DNA of 64,000 nt from AP-15 sp963833745 (GTDB taxonomy: Bacteria > Pseudomonadota > Alphaproteobacteria > ATCC43930 > CGMCC-115725). A program made the position numbers and the translations under genes. Where the stretch lies: positions 186,001 through 250,000 of the forward strand of contig CAWHZD010000005.1 in assembly GCA_963833745.1 (NCBI GenBank). The letters run 5' to 3'. Below, piece after piece: positions 24,683 through 34,463 of this stretch; position 1 is the stretch's first letter, and each line of letters opens with the position of its first letter. Under the pieces are notes generated by a model, which saw nothing but the letters and a program-made list of their open reading frames with translations, had not been told where the DNA came from and ran no database searches.

Positions 24683-26323
24683 TCAAGGCAGCGATTTTGC
24701 CCGCTCGCGCAGGACGAATTTCTGGATCTTGCCGGTCGAGGTTTTGGGCAACGGGGAAAAGACCACGGTTCGCGGCGCCTTGAAGCGAGCGAGGTGATCG
24801 CGGCAAAAGGCGATGATGTCTTCCGCCGTGGCGTTGGCGCCCTGTTTCAACGTGACGAAGGCGCAAGGGGTTTCGCCCCACATCGGGTCGGGGCGGGCGA
24901 CGACCGCAGCCTCCAGCACCGCGGGATGGCGGTAGAGCACGCTTTCGACCTCGACCGTCGAGATGTTCTCGCCGCCCGAAATGATGATGTCCTTCGAGCG
25001 GTCTTTGAGCTCGATATAGCCGTCGGGATGGACGACGCCGAGATCGCCGGTGTGGAACCAGCCGCCGGCAAAGGCCTCCTCGGTGGCGCTCGGGTTTTTC
25101 AAATAGCCTTTCATGACGATGTTGCCGCGCATAAAGATCTCGCCCATCGCGGCACCGTCGGCCGGTGTCGGCGCCAGGCTCTCCGGGTCGCCAACCATCA
25201 GCCCGTCGAGCACCGGATAGTTGACCCCTTGCCGCGCCTTTAGCCGCGAGCGTTCCGCGGTCGGCAGCGCATCCCATTCGCCGTGCCAAGCGCACACCGT
25301 GGCCGGCCCGTAGACTTCGGTCAAGCCATAGACATGGGTGATGCGGAAGCCCAGTTCCTCCATCCCCTCGATCACCGCGGCCGGCGGCGGCGCCCCCGCC
25401 GTCATCATCGCCGCCGGCCGGTCGAGCGCCCGATCGACGCCGGCGCCGGGGTTGAGCATCATGTTCATGACCACCGGCGCGCCGCAGAGATGGGTTACGT
25501 TTTCGCCGCGGATGGTGTCGTAGATCGCCGCCGCCTCGACCCGGCGCAGGCAGACATGGGTTCCGGCGAGTGCCGTAATTGTCCAAGGAAAGCACCAGCC
25601 GTTGCAGTGGAACATCGGCAATGTCCACAGGTAGACCGGATGCTGCCGCAGTTCCCAGACGAGAATGTTACCGAGCGCGTTCAGGTAGGCGCCGCGATGG
25701 TGGTAGACGACACCCTTGGGATTGCCGGTCGTGCCCGAGGTGTAGTTGAGCGCGATCGCGTCCCATTCGTCGGCCGGCATGACCGGCGAAAAACTGGGGG
25801 CGGCGCCGGCGAGAAAGGCCTCGTAATCGGTCTCGCCGAGGCGTTCGCCGCCCGGCCCCGCCGGGTCGATGATGTCGATAACCATCGGCCGGCGCTCTAG
25901 CCGGTCCAGGGCCGCTTTGACGACCGGGGCGAATTCGGTGTCGGTCAGCAGCACCTTGGCCTCGCCATGGCCGAGGATGAAGGCGATCGTCTCCGGATCG
26001 AGACGGACGTTGAGCGCATTCAGCACGGCGCCGGCCATCGGCACCCCGAAATGCGCCTCGAACGCCTCGGGAATGTTGGGCGCCATCACCGCGACGGTGT
26101 CGCCGCGGCCCACACCCTGCGCCGCCAACCCCCCGGCGAGCCGGCGGCAGCGCTCGTGGGTCTCGCGCCAGCTGTAGCGCCGGCCGCCGTAGACGACGGC
26201 CGGCCGCTCGGCGAACACCGCCGCGCTCCGCGCCAGAAAGCCGAGCGGGGTTAGCGGCACAAAATTGGCCGCGTTCTTGTCGAGCCCGATGTCGTAAGGA
26301 TTGGTTTCGTCGCCTGCCGTCAT
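24683..26323 (-). CDS. Acyl-CoA synthetase (AMP-binding family)
   Basis: Activates a carboxylic acid to its CoA thioester through an acyl-AMP (546 aa, cytosolic). Motifs: YTSGTTGNPKGVVYHH (P loop), HVYGLTEVYGPATVCAWHGE (A5, adenine pocket), GWFHTGDLGVVHPDGYIELK (A7), DRSKDIIISGGENIS (A8 hinge) and PKTSTGKIQKFVLR with the catalytic Lys (A10). The overall type is like medium/short-chain ligases of the FadD/DmdB sort; the chain length used cannot be told. The start MTAGDETNPYDIGLDKNAAN is natural for this subgroup. It is convergent with the propeller gene and stands alone. Confidence 0.92.
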   Translation of the reverse strand: MTAGDETNPYDIGLDKNAANFVPLTPLGFLARSAAVFAERPAVVYGGRRYSWRETHERCRRLAGGLAAQGVGRGDTVAVMAPNIPEAFEAHFGVPMAGAVLNALNVRLDPETIAFILGHGEAKVLLTDTEFAPVVKAALDRLERRPMVIDIIDPAGPGGERLGETDYEAFLAGAAPSFSPVMPADEWDAIALNYTSGTTGNPKGVVYHHRGAYLNALGNILVWELRQHPVYLWTLPMFHCNGWCFPWTITALAGTHVCLRRVEAAAIYDTIRGENVTHLCGAPVVMNMMLNPGAGVDRALDRPAAMMTAGAPPPAAVIEGMEELGFRITHVYGLTEVYGPATVCAWHGEWDALPTAERSRLKARQGVNYPVLDGLMVGDPESLAPTPADGAAMGEIFMRGNIVMKGYLKNPSATEEAFAGGWFHTGDLGVVHPDGYIELKDRSKDIIISGGENISTVEVESVLYRHPAVLEAAVVARPDPMWGETPCAFVTLKQGANATAEDIIAFCRDHLARFKAPRTVVFSPLPKTSTGKIQKFVLRERAKSLP

Positions 26324-26751
26324 TCGTTTTCCTCCCGCACGCCGCAGTTTTGCCGCGGAGACCAGCGCTGTCGAGAAGCTTCACCCGAACTGGTTGGCAA
26401 CGCCTTGTGCTTTTTGCTCGGGGCGAAAAGTGTTTGACCAGAAATGCGGCGAACGATGCCCAATACTTTATCGTCGCCCCGCGAAAGCGGGGGTCCAGGG
26501 CCGATGGCACGTCGTTTGCCCGCTGTTCAGGCCAGGGGCAGGGTCCGGGTTCCCGCTTTCGCGTCGCTTTCGTGGGAATGACAGCAGGGTATGACCTTTT
26601 GTATATTCTCTTCGGGTCGAACTCGGAGATTTTGCTCAGGCGCCGGCGTTCTTGACGACGCGCGGCAAGGCGGCGTAGAAGACGCGCCCGCCCTAGGCTG
26701 GTAAAGCCCAGGCGCCGGGTGTCCATGGGTACGGTCGGTCGAGGTAGGAAT
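26324..26751. other. Intergenic region with a palindromic dispersed repeat, before rpmB
   Basis: About 430 bp separates the divergent acyl-CoA synthetase and rpmB genes. It contains one copy of the genome's palindromic repeat at about 26471-26583 (CGCGAAAGCGGGGGTCC facing CCCGCTTTCGCG, with inner GTTCAGGCCAGGGGCAGG). The rest must hold the two promoters; nothing else is recognised. Confidence 0.6.
26471..26583. repeat. Dispersed palindromic intergenic repeat, copy A
   Basis: Starts TCGTCGCCCCGCGAAAGCGG and ends TTTCGTGGGAATGAC. The outer arms are inverted repeats of each other. Related copies are at 33185, 47054 and 62380. The TTTCGCGTCGCTTTCGTGG stretch in this copy looks like a small internal duplication of the right arm. 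Confidence 0.8.
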
Positions 26752-27042
26752 ATGGCGCGGAGATGCGCGATTACCGGCAAGGGCGTTCAGGTCGGCAATA
26801 ACGTCAGCCATGCCAACAACAAGACAAAGCGCCGCTATCTCCCGAATCTGCAGTGGATTTCAGTGTTGTCGGACGTGCTGGGCCCGATCCGGCTGCGCAT
26901 CACCGCGGCGGCGATCCGGACGATCGAGCACAAGGGCGGCATCGACGCGCTGTTGCGCGATACCCCCGACCGCGAGTTGGCGCCGGAAATCCGCCGGCTG
27001 AAACGCCGCGTCGAGACCGCGGCGGCCCGTCGCAGCGCATAG
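26752..27042 (+). CDS. rpmB: 50S ribosomal protein L28
   Basis: Large-subunit ribosomal protein, 96 residues, with the alphaproteobacterial C-terminal extension. MARRCAITGKGVQVGNNVSH, ANNKTKRRYLPNLQ and the SDVLGPIRLRITAAAIRTIE stretch are family-typical. The ATG at 26752 follows GAGGTAGGAAT; an upstream in-frame ATG at 26719 adds 11 untypical residues. It stands alone, followed 46 bp later by tamA. Confidence 0.96.
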   Translation: MARRCAITGKGVQVGNNVSHANNKTKRRYLPNLQWISVLSDVLGPIRLRITAAAIRTIEHKGGIDALLRDTPDRELAPEIRRLKRRVETAAARRSA

Positions 27043-27088
27043 AACCGGGCCCGGTGCGGCGCCCCTTCGGGGACTTCGCCCGGGGACG

Positions 27089-28886
27089 ATGCGGGTTCGG
27101 CGGTTTGTTGCCGCGGTGGCGCTGATTGCAGCGTTGTTTCCAATCGCCGCGGGCCGCGCCGACGTTTCCTACCGAACGACGATCAAAGGTGCGGCCGAGA
27201 GCGATCTATCCGATCTTCTCGACCAGGTCTCCCAGCTCAAGGCGCTCGAAAATCGCCCGCCGCCGTCCAACGAAGCGTTGCGGCGGCGCGCCGATCGAGA
27301 CCTCGGCGGGCTCGCCGACGCGGCGCGCAGCCTCGGCTATTGGGACGCGCAGTTCTCCTACCAGATCGACACCGCCGACCAACCCGCGCAAGTCACGGTC
27401 ACGGTGGCGCCCGGGCCGCTCTATCATGTCGCGTCGGTCGCCGTGCTCGGGCCTGACGGAAAGCCGCTTTCGCTGCCGCCCGGTGCCGCGCTGCTGCCGC
27501 TGAAGCCCGGTGCCGCCGCGAGCACCGCCCCGGTGGTCACCACCGAAAACGCGCTGGTCGCGGCGCTCAGCAACAGCGGACACCCCTTTGCCAAGACCGA
27601 GAAGCGCGACGTGCTGATCGACCATGCGGCGCATACGATGGCGGTGACCTATCGGATCGCCCCCGGTCCGGCGACGCGGTTTGGCGCCGCGACGATCACC
27701 GGGCTCAAGCAGCTTGACCGCGGCTATGTCGAGCGCCGGCTGCGCTGGCGGCGCGGCGACCCTTATGACGCCGCCAAAGTCGAAGACACCCGCCGGGTCT
27801 TGATCGAAAGCGGCCTGTTCAGCACGGTGCGGGTCACGCCCACGCCCGACCCCGCCAATCCGGGCGAGGCGCTGATGGACGGTCGACGCGACCGAGCGCC
27901 TGCACCGCACGATTGGCGCCGGGGTCGGCTACAACACCAGCCAGGGTGCGGCTGCCAAGGTCTTCTGGGAGAACCGCAACCTCTTCGGCAACGCCGAATA
28001 CCTTCGGCTTTCCGCGACGGGAGGCCAGCAGGTCTACGGGGTCAACGCCAATTTCCGCCGACCCGATTTTCTCGTCACCGATCAGGATTTTTTGGCAACT
28101 GCCGAAATCGCCAACGAGACGCCGACCGCCTATCACAGCCGGCGGGCGCTCGCTACGGCTGGCCTCGAGCGCCGTTTTGGCCGATTGGTGACCGGCGGAG
28201 CAGCCCTCGAAATCGAGAAGGCGAATGTCGAGCAACTCGCCAACGTCTCGACCAACACTTCGGCGCAGCGCACCCAGCGTTACGCGCTCGTCGCCATCCC
28301 GACCTATGTCAAGATCGACACCACCGACAATTTGTTGACCCCGACGCGCGGCTATCGTGCCCAACTGTCGGTGACGCCGACGCACATTTTTTCCGGGTCG
28401 GATCTGAACTACGTGTCGAGCCTGGCATCTGCCAGCACCTATTGGCAGCTCGGTAGTAACGGGCGCGCAGTCCTCGCCGGCAGAGCGGCAATCGCGTCAC
28501 TCGACGGCGCCCCGTTGTCGCCCCTGCCGGCCGACCAGCGCATCTATGTCGGCGGCGGTGGGACGATCCGTCCCTACGCCTATCAGACCGCCGGCCCACT
28601 TGCCCCTAATAACGACCCGATCGGCGGCAAATCGAGCGTGGTTGCGAATTTCGAGGCGCGGATAAAGGTCACGGATGCGATCGGCGTCGTCCCGTTTGTC
28701 GATGCCGGCAGCTATTACGAGAGCAGTGTGCCCCAGCTCGGACACCGGCTGTTCTACGGTGTCGGCCTCGGCCTGCGCTACTACACCGCATTCGGGCCAT
28801 TGCGGCTCGATCTGGCGACGCCGCTTTACCGGCGCAGCAGCAACTCGCCGATCCAGGTCTATGTCAGCCTCGGCGAGGCGTTCTGA
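27089..28886 (+). CDS. tamA: TamA outer-membrane assembly factor, one-base frameshift
   Basis: Omp85-family outer-membrane protein that works with TamB to insert certain beta-barrel proteins. It has a signal peptide (MRVRRFVAAVALIAALFPIA), POTRA domains to about residue 260 (ITGLKQLDRGYVERRLRWRR), and a C-terminal barrel with TIGAGVGYNTSQGAAAKVFW, RIYVGGGGTIRPYAYQ and GVGLGLRYYTAFGPLRLDLA. As sequenced, one extra base at about 27881 (GAC-G-GTCGACGC) splits it: the first frame dies at 28456 and the barrel continues in another frame to 28886. The repaired product is 598 aa (ALMDVDATERLHRTIG at the join). Its stop overlaps the tamB start (TGATG). Confidence 0.85.
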
Positions 28887-31800
28887 TGCGCCGCGTATTC
28901 CGCTGGCTCGGTCTCGGATTTGTCGCCCTGGTAGTCCTGCTGACGGCGGGGTTCGCGCTGCTGCAGACCCGGCCGGGTAAGGATTTTCTCACCGCTGCCG
29001 TCTCGCGCGCCGCCAAAAGCCCCAATTCCTCGCTGCGGATCGACCGGCTGGATGGTCTCGTCCCGTTCCGGATGACAGCGCAAAGGATCGCGATTGCCGA
29101 CGCGGCCGGGACCTGGCTCACCCTGCGCGAAATTCATCTCGATATCGCGCCAGCCGATCTGTTTAGCGGTGTACTGCACGTGCGGTTGGCGCGCGCCGGT
29201 GCCGTCGAAATGGCGCGCCCGTCGTCTGGCCCGTCCAGCCCGCTCGCCGACCGCCTTCGGGTGCCGCAACTCCCTGTGGGCCTTGTCGTCGACCGTCTCG
29301 TCATCGACCGCCTGGCGCTGGCGCCCCCGGTTGTCGGCGCCAGCGTCGTAGCCACCGTCGCGGGCGACCTCGCGGTCAACGGCGCAACCGCGCGGGCTGA
29401 CCTCGATATCCACCGCATAGACGCATCGCCCGGCAAGATCACGCTGCACATGAACCTGTCCGGTGCCGAACCGAGGCTCAGCCTTCAGCTGAAGGCCAAC
29501 GAACCCAGCGGCGTCGTGCTCAACCGGCTGCTCGGCCGGGCCGACCACCTGCCGCTGGACCTCGCGATCGACGGACAAGGGCAGGTATCGGACTGGCACG
29601 GCAGATTGACCGCCGCAGCCGGCCCGCAAGCGCGGCTCGATGCCGATTTGGCGTTGGCGGTTACGACCGAAACCGTTCTGGGGGTCTCGGCGCGTGGCGA
29701 TCTCGCCCCATTGCTGCCGCCTGATCTCGCGCCGCTTCTCGGAGATCATGTGACCCTGTCGCTGCATGCAACCTTCGGCGACCGGGTCGTTTTCGACCGG
29801 CTGTCATTCTCCACGGCGTCCGGCGACGTAGCAGGCGATGCCGCGTTTGGCGGGCCTGACGAGGCCGTCGCCGCGCATCTGCGTGCCGATCTGCCCGACT
29901 TCTCCAAGCTCGCCGCGGTCACCGGCGGGTTGCCGCACGGGTCGGCGACGCTGACCGCCGAGGTCAGCGGCAGCGGGCGTCGCCCGGCGGTCGCCGCCGA
30001 TCTCACCGCATCCGGGATTGGCGCCTTTGGTGCCGCGGCCGAGCGGATCGAAGCGCATGTCTCGGCAACCCCGACCGGCGTTCTCGACGACCCGCAGACC
30101 CGCATCACAGCCGACGCTCAGGGCCACCTCGTCGGGCTCGTATTGCCCGCAGGCGGCGCGCTGGCAGCAGAGGTCGGGCGGCGGGTCGACTGGTCGCTGG
30201 CGGCGACCGCCGAACGTGACGCGACTGCCATCGACCTGACGAAGTTCGACGTGAGCGGCGACGGCATCGATCTGCACGGCTCGGGGCGTCTCGTTGCTGG
30301 CGCTCGCGGCCCGGCCGGCAACGTGATTTTTAGCGGGGCGGCGAGGGGTCTGCGCACCGGCGTCGCTGCCGCCGACGCCTTGCTCGGTGGCATGCCCGCT
30401 GTTGCAGGGGCAATTCGCCGCGATGAAGCGGGAGTCGTTTCCTTGAACGACCTCACGCTGACCGGCGGCGCTGCGAAGCTCACGGGCAATGCCCGGTTCG
30501 ATCCCGCCTCGAACGGAGTGAACGCGGCGCTGTCGGTCGACATCCCGCGGCTCGAACCGCTGCGTCCGGCGCTCGGCAGCGACATCGCCGGTGCGATCTC
30601 AGCCCGGGTCACGGCCCAGGGACCGCTTGATCGGCTGCGTCTGCAAACCGATATCGCCGGGCGCGGCATCGCCGCCGGCGGCGCGTCGGTCGACCGGGCG
30701 CAGCTTTCCGGCGTCGTCGCCGATCTCTCGCAACCAAAGGCGGCGATCGACGGCAGTTTTCGCGCCGGCGGGCTCGACGGCCGGCTGGCGCTGCTGGCGG
30801 CGCCGATCGGAGATACCGGCCTCACTGTCGATAATCTGCGGCTTACCGCGGCGGATAGCACGATCGCGGGCAATCTGCGGATCGCCTTCGCCGGCGGGCT
30901 CGTCCAGGGGTCGCTGACCGGGCGCTTGCCCGATCTCTCGCGCTGGTCGGGGCTCGCTGGCCGGCCGCTCGGCGGCAGTCTCGACCTGAGCGCCGGGCTG
31001 AGTTCGAGAGGCGGCGGGCAGGGGCTCGACCTGACGGTCAGCGGAACTCGCCTTGCTGCCGGCGTCGGTAGCTCTCGGTCCGGGATCGGCCGCCTCGCGG
31101 TGACGGCCCGGCTTGCCGATCTGTGGCGCGTCCCCTCCGGCACCGGGCGGCTGTCGCTGAGCGCGGCTGATTCGGGCCCCCTCGCGTTCTCTGCCGTGAC
31201 CGCGACATTCGACAGTCCGGGCCCGGGTCGGTTTGCCTTCCAGGGTAATGCCGACGGTCATCCGCTCGGCGTGGTGTTCGCCGGCGAAGGCGGGCTGACA
31301 ACCGGCGGCGCCGAGCTTCGCCTGTCCCGGTTGGTGGGTTCGCTCGGCAGCGAGCATTTCGCGCTTGAGCAGCCGTTCAGCCTGTCCCGCCGCGGCTCGG
31401 ATCTCGCTTTGTCACGCCTGGCACTCCAATTTGGACAAGGGCGGATCACCGGCGACGGCGCGCTCCGGGGCGAGGCGCTGGCCTTCAGCTTGAATGCTTC
31501 GAATTTGCCGATCGCTGCCGGGGCGCGGCTGATCGGCCACCCGGAGGTGCACGGTACTCTGTCGCTCATGACAACCGTCGGCGGCAGCCTGCGTGCGCCG
31601 CAAGGGCATTTAGCCTTAAACGCCACCGGCCTGTCGCTCGCCGTATCACAGCAAGCGCGGACGCCGCGACTGGGATTGACCGTCGAGAGCGAGTGGAACG
31701 GCCGTGCCCTCGATGCGCGGGGCGAAGTCACCGGGCTGCATGGCGACCGGATGGCGTTCACCGGCTCACTGCCATTGCTGCTGAGCCCGTCGCCAGTCCG

Positions 31801-33154
31801 GATTTCCGTGCCGGCGCAGGGACAGCTCGCCCTAAAGCTGCAGGGCGGCGGCGAACTCGCTCATCTCGCCGATCTGCTGCCGCTCGGCGAAGACCGGTTG
31901 AGCGGCCAGTTCGCCGTCGACGCGTCTGTCGGCGGCACGGTCGCGGCGCCATCCGCGGGTGGTCGGCTGCGGCTGACGAACGCACGTTATGAGAATTTCG
32001 CGAGCGGGGCGGTGCTGAGCGAGCTCAACGCCGAACTTGTCGGCAACGGCGACCGCTTTCAGCTCGGCTCGCTCTCGGCAGGCGACGGCGCCGGAGGCTC
32101 GCTGAAGGCCCAAGGCAGCCTAGCGCTGATTGGCACTGCCGGCCCGAGCGCACAATTGTCGGCCACCCTTGCCAATTTCCGCGTGGCTGCGCGCGACGAA
32201 GCGACGGTGACGGCGAGCGGCGCCATCGCCGTCACCGGTCCAATGGCGGCACTCAGGGTCACCGCACCGCTGACCATCGACCGCGCCGAGGTCAATCTGC
32301 CGAGCAGCCTGCCGCCGAGCGTCGTCGTGCTGAACGTGACCGAAATCAACGGCAGGAAACGGCCGGGCGGGCAGCCGCAGGCGGCGCCGACGCCGACGCT
32401 CCCGGCGATGCTCGACATCACGCTGAGGTTGTCCGGGCCGGTCCTGGTGCAAGGTCACGGCCTCGACAGCCAGTGGGGCGGACGGCTCAAGATCACCGGC
32501 ACGACCGCTGCCCCTAAAATTACCGGCACGCTGATCGCGAGCCGCGGCAGCTACACGCTTCTGGGCAAGAGTTTCCGGCTGACCCGCGGCACGATCACCT
32601 TCGACGGAACGGCCCAGATCGACCCGGTGCTCGACATCGTTGCCGAGGCGAATGCCGCCGACATTACCGCCAACGTCACGATCGGAGGCCTGGCCTCGGC
32701 GCCGACCGTGACCCTGAGCTCGACCCCGCCCCTGCCGCGAGACGAGATCCTGGCGCGGGTGCTGTTTGGCACCGGGGTCCGGCAGATGACGGCGGGACAG
32801 GGGCTGGAGCTGGCCCAGGCCGCAGCCGCTCTCGCCGGCGGCGGGCCGGGCGTGCTCGACCGGCTGCGCGGCGGTCTCGGTCTCGATTGGCTGCGGCTTG
32901 GTCAGGGCCCGGCCGGAGCGGCAAGCAGCATCCTGAACCCCAGCGTCGTCACCCCCACGACAACCAGCACCACCGCGCTCAGCGCCGGCAAATACATCGC
33001 TCCGGGCGTCTCGGTCGGGGTCACGCAGGGGGTCTCGCCACCGACCAGCAAAGTGACGGTCGAGGTCGATCTCGGCCACCACGTGACCGTCGATACCGAA
33101 GCCGGGCAGAACATCGGCACCGGCATCGGCCTCAACTACAATTACGATTACTGA
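28886..33154 (+). CDS. tamB: Translocation and assembly module protein TamB
   Basis: Very large (1422 aa) inner-membrane-anchored, periplasm-spanning AsmA-like protein, partner of TamA; homologues form a hydrophobic groove carrying lipids or barrel substrates across the periplasm. An N-terminal membrane anchor (residues about 7-27, LGLGFVALVVLLTAGFALLQ) is followed by repetitive beta-rich sequence. The C-terminal DUF490/TamB domain includes GSYTLLGKSFRLTRGTITFD, LPRDEILARVLFGTGVRQMT, ending VEVDLGHHVTVDTEAGQNIG and a barrel-like tail GIGLNYNYDY. The frame is complete. Start ATG overlaps the tamA stop, so it is coupled. Confidence 0.95.
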   Translation: MRRVFRWLGLGFVALVVLLTAGFALLQTRPGKDFLTAAVSRAAKSPNSSLRIDRLDGLVPFRMTAQRIAIADAAGTWLTLREIHLDIAPADLFSGVLHVRLARAGAVEMARPSSGPSSPLADRLRVPQLPVGLVVDRLVIDRLALAPPVVGASVVATVAGDLAVNGATARADLDIHRIDASPGKITLHMNLSGAEPRLSLQLKANEPSGVVLNRLLGRADHLPLDLAIDGQGQVSDWHGRLTAAAGPQARLDADLALAVTTETVLGVSARGDLAPLLPPDLAPLLGDHVTLSLHATFGDRVVFDRLSFSTASGDVAGDAAFGGPDEAVAAHLRADLPDFSKLAAVTGGLPHGSATLTAEVSGSGRRPAVAADLTASGIGAFGAAAERIEAHVSATPTGVLDDPQTRITADAQGHLVGLVLPAGGALAAEVGRRVDWSLAATAERDATAIDLTKFDVSGDGIDLHGSGRLVAGARGPAGNVIFSGAARGLRTGVAAADALLGGMPAVAGAIRRDEAGVVSLNDLTLTGGAAKLTGNARFDPASNGVNAALSVDIPRLEPLRPALGSDIAGAISARVTAQGPLDRLRLQTDIAGRGIAAGGASVDRAQLSGVVADLSQPKAAIDGSFRAGGLDGRLALLAAPIGDTGLTVDNLRLTAADSTIAGNLRIAFAGGLVQGSLTGRLPDLSRWSGLAGRPLGGSLDLSAGLSSRGGGQGLDLTVSGTRLAAGVGSSRSGIGRLAVTARLADLWRVPSGTGRLSLSAADSGPLAFSAVTATFDSPGPGRFAFQGNADGHPLGVVFAGEGGLTTGGAELRLSRLVGSLGSEHFALEQPFSLSRRGSDLALSRLALQFGQGRITGDGALRGEALAFSLNASNLPIAAGARLIGHPEVHGTLSLMTTVGGSLRAPQGHLALNATGLSLAVSQQARTPRLGLTVESEWNGRALDARGEVTGLHGDRMAFTGSLPLLLSPSPVRISVPAQGQLALKLQGGGELAHLADLLPLGEDRLSGQFAVDASVGGTVAAPSAGGRLRLTNARYENFASGAVLSELNAELVGNGDRFQLGSLSAGDGAGGSLKAQGSLALIGTAGPSAQLSATLANFRVAARDEATVTASGAIAVTGPMAALRVTAPLTIDRAEVNLPSSLPPSVVVLNVTEINGRKRPGGQPQAAPTPTLPAMLDITLRLSGPVLVQGHGLDSQWGGRLKITGTTAAPKITGTLIASRGSYTLLGKSFRLTRGTITFDGTAQIDPVLDIVAEANAADITANVTIGGLASAPTVTLSSTPPLPRDEILARVLFGTGVRQMTAGQGLELAQAAAALAGGGPGVLDRLRGGLGLDWLRLGQGPAGAASSILNPSVVTPTTTSTTALSAGKYIAPGVSVGVTQGVSPPTSKVTVEVDLGHHVTVDTEAGQNIGTGIGLNYNYDY

Positions 33155-33184
33155 CCATCTTCTCGCACTGCTGGACTGGTGTCG

Positions 33185-33368
33185 CAGGTCAGACAGACGG
33201 CTCCCATCCCGCCCCGTCGTCGCCCCCGCGCAAGCGGGGGGCCAGAGCCTGCCCCTGGCCTGAACAGGGGGCCACAACCTCGGTCATCGCTGCCCCTGGA
33301 TGCCCGCTTTTCGCGGACATGACGCCGAGGCAGGGCGGTATCAAGTGTTAGAGCCGTGCCACTGGCTG
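33185..33368. repeat. MITE-like dispersed repeat, copy B (decayed ends)
   Basis: About 184 bp, nearly identical to the repeat at 62380-62570: it opens GCAGGTCAGACAGACGGCTC, has the core CCCCCGCGCAAGCGGGGG and CCTGGCCTGAACAGGGGG, and closes GGTATCAAGTGTTAGAGCCG. The terminal inverted repeat is recognisable but mutated. It fills the gap between tamB and the convergent flavin monooxygenase gene. Confidence 0.85.
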
Positions 33369-33378
33369 CATAGCGCAT

Positions 33379-34398
33379 TCAAACTTGGGCGAGCGACATC
33401 GGCGCATCGGCGAAGGCCGGCATGATCTCTTCGGCAAATGTGCGCAGGCCGGCGACCGAGGCGCCCGGTGCCGCAAAAAGCACGTTCGCGACCCCGCCCG
33501 CTTCGAGTTTTTTGAGCTGCGCGATGATCTCGGCGGGCGTCCCGAGCAACGGCGCGTCGTCGAGCACAAACGAGTCTTCGTCATCCTTGATGTGGGCATA
33601 GTGTTCAGCACCCGGGCCGCGGGCGAGATCGCCGATGTTTTTCAGCACCTGCCGGCGGGTGGCGATTGCTCGCCGCCGTTCTTCGTCGTTGTGCACGATC
33701 TGCAGGCCGCGGGTAACGCCAACCGACATCGGGTCCCAGCGCCGTCCGACGCGCTCGCATTCGGCGCGGAAGGTGGCGACGCGGTCGATGATCAGATCGG
33801 TCGGTGCGATCTGGTCGAGCAGCAGGTTGTAGCCTTCGCGCGCGGCGCGGCGGATCGACTCGGCGCTGCCGGCGCCGAGCCAGAACGGCGGGTGCGGTTG
33901 TTGGATCGGGTTCGGTTCGACGACGACGTTGTCGAACTGCCAGCGCTTGCCGCGATAGGAGAACCGGCCGGGGGAGGTCCACGCCTTGCGGATGATTTCC
34001 ATCGCCTCGTCAAAGCGTTCGGTCGCCTCCTCGGGCGCGATGCAGAAGCCGGAGAACTCGTAGCTGCGGTAACCCTTGCCGACGCCGAAATCGAGCCGTC
34101 CGTTCGACAACAAGTCCAAGGTCGCCGCCTGCTCGGCGACCAGGATCGGGTTGTGCCACGGCAACACGACGACCGCGGTGCCGAGCCGGATGCGCTCGGT
34201 GCGCGCCGCCAGATAGGCCAACAGGCTCATCGACGCCGAAACCTGGCCAAAGCCGGTGAAATGGTGCTCGACCAGAAACACGCTCGAAAAGCCGAGCTTT
34301 TCGGCCTCAACCACGTAATTGACGAAGTCGTGATAGGCATGGCTGTCGCCGGCCGGCCCGCCCTTGGCCCGCGCCCCGCCGAATAGCCCGAATCTCAT
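33379..34398 (-). CDS. LLM-class flavin-dependent oxidoreductase
   Basis: Bacterial luciferase-fold, flavin-dependent monooxygenase or F420/FMN oxidoreductase, 339 residues. The pattern is MRFGLFGGARAKGG, then AEKLGFSSVFLVEHHFTGFG (substrate-side EHH), TERIRLGTAVVVLPWHNPIL, NGRLDFGVGKGYRSYEFSGF and PFWLGAGSAESIRRAAREGY. The C-terminal part has LGTPAEIIAQLKKLEAGGVA. The substrate is unknown; relatives are often annotated alkanal or nitrilotriacetate monooxygenase-like. It is not in an obvious operon; a methyltransferase gene lies 65 bp upstream on the same strand. Confidence 0.9.
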   Translation of the reverse strand: MRFGLFGGARAKGGPAGDSHAYHDFVNYVVEAEKLGFSSVFLVEHHFTGFGQVSASMSLLAYLAARTERIRLGTAVVVLPWHNPILVAEQAATLDLLSNGRLDFGVGKGYRSYEFSGFCIAPEEATERFDEAMEIIRKAWTSPGRFSYRGKRWQFDNVVVEPNPIQQPHPPFWLGAGSAESIRRAAREGYNLLLDQIAPTDLIIDRVATFRAECERVGRRWDPMSVGVTRGLQIVHNDEERRRAIATRRQVLKNIGDLARGPGAEHYAHIKDDEDSFVLDDAPLLGTPAEIIAQLKKLEAGGVANVLFAAPGASVAGLRTFAEEIMPAFADAPMSLAQV

Positions 34399-34463
34399 GC
34401 TTGCCCTCCGCTGAACCGGCCGCCGGTTATACCGAGCCCGACCCGCTCGGGTCGAGGCACGGG

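Noticed and set aside
28456..28886. Reading TamA as two separate genes
   Set aside because: The two frames join within one base into one continuous POTRA-barrel protein ending at the tamB start; a single gene with an indel is the simpler view.
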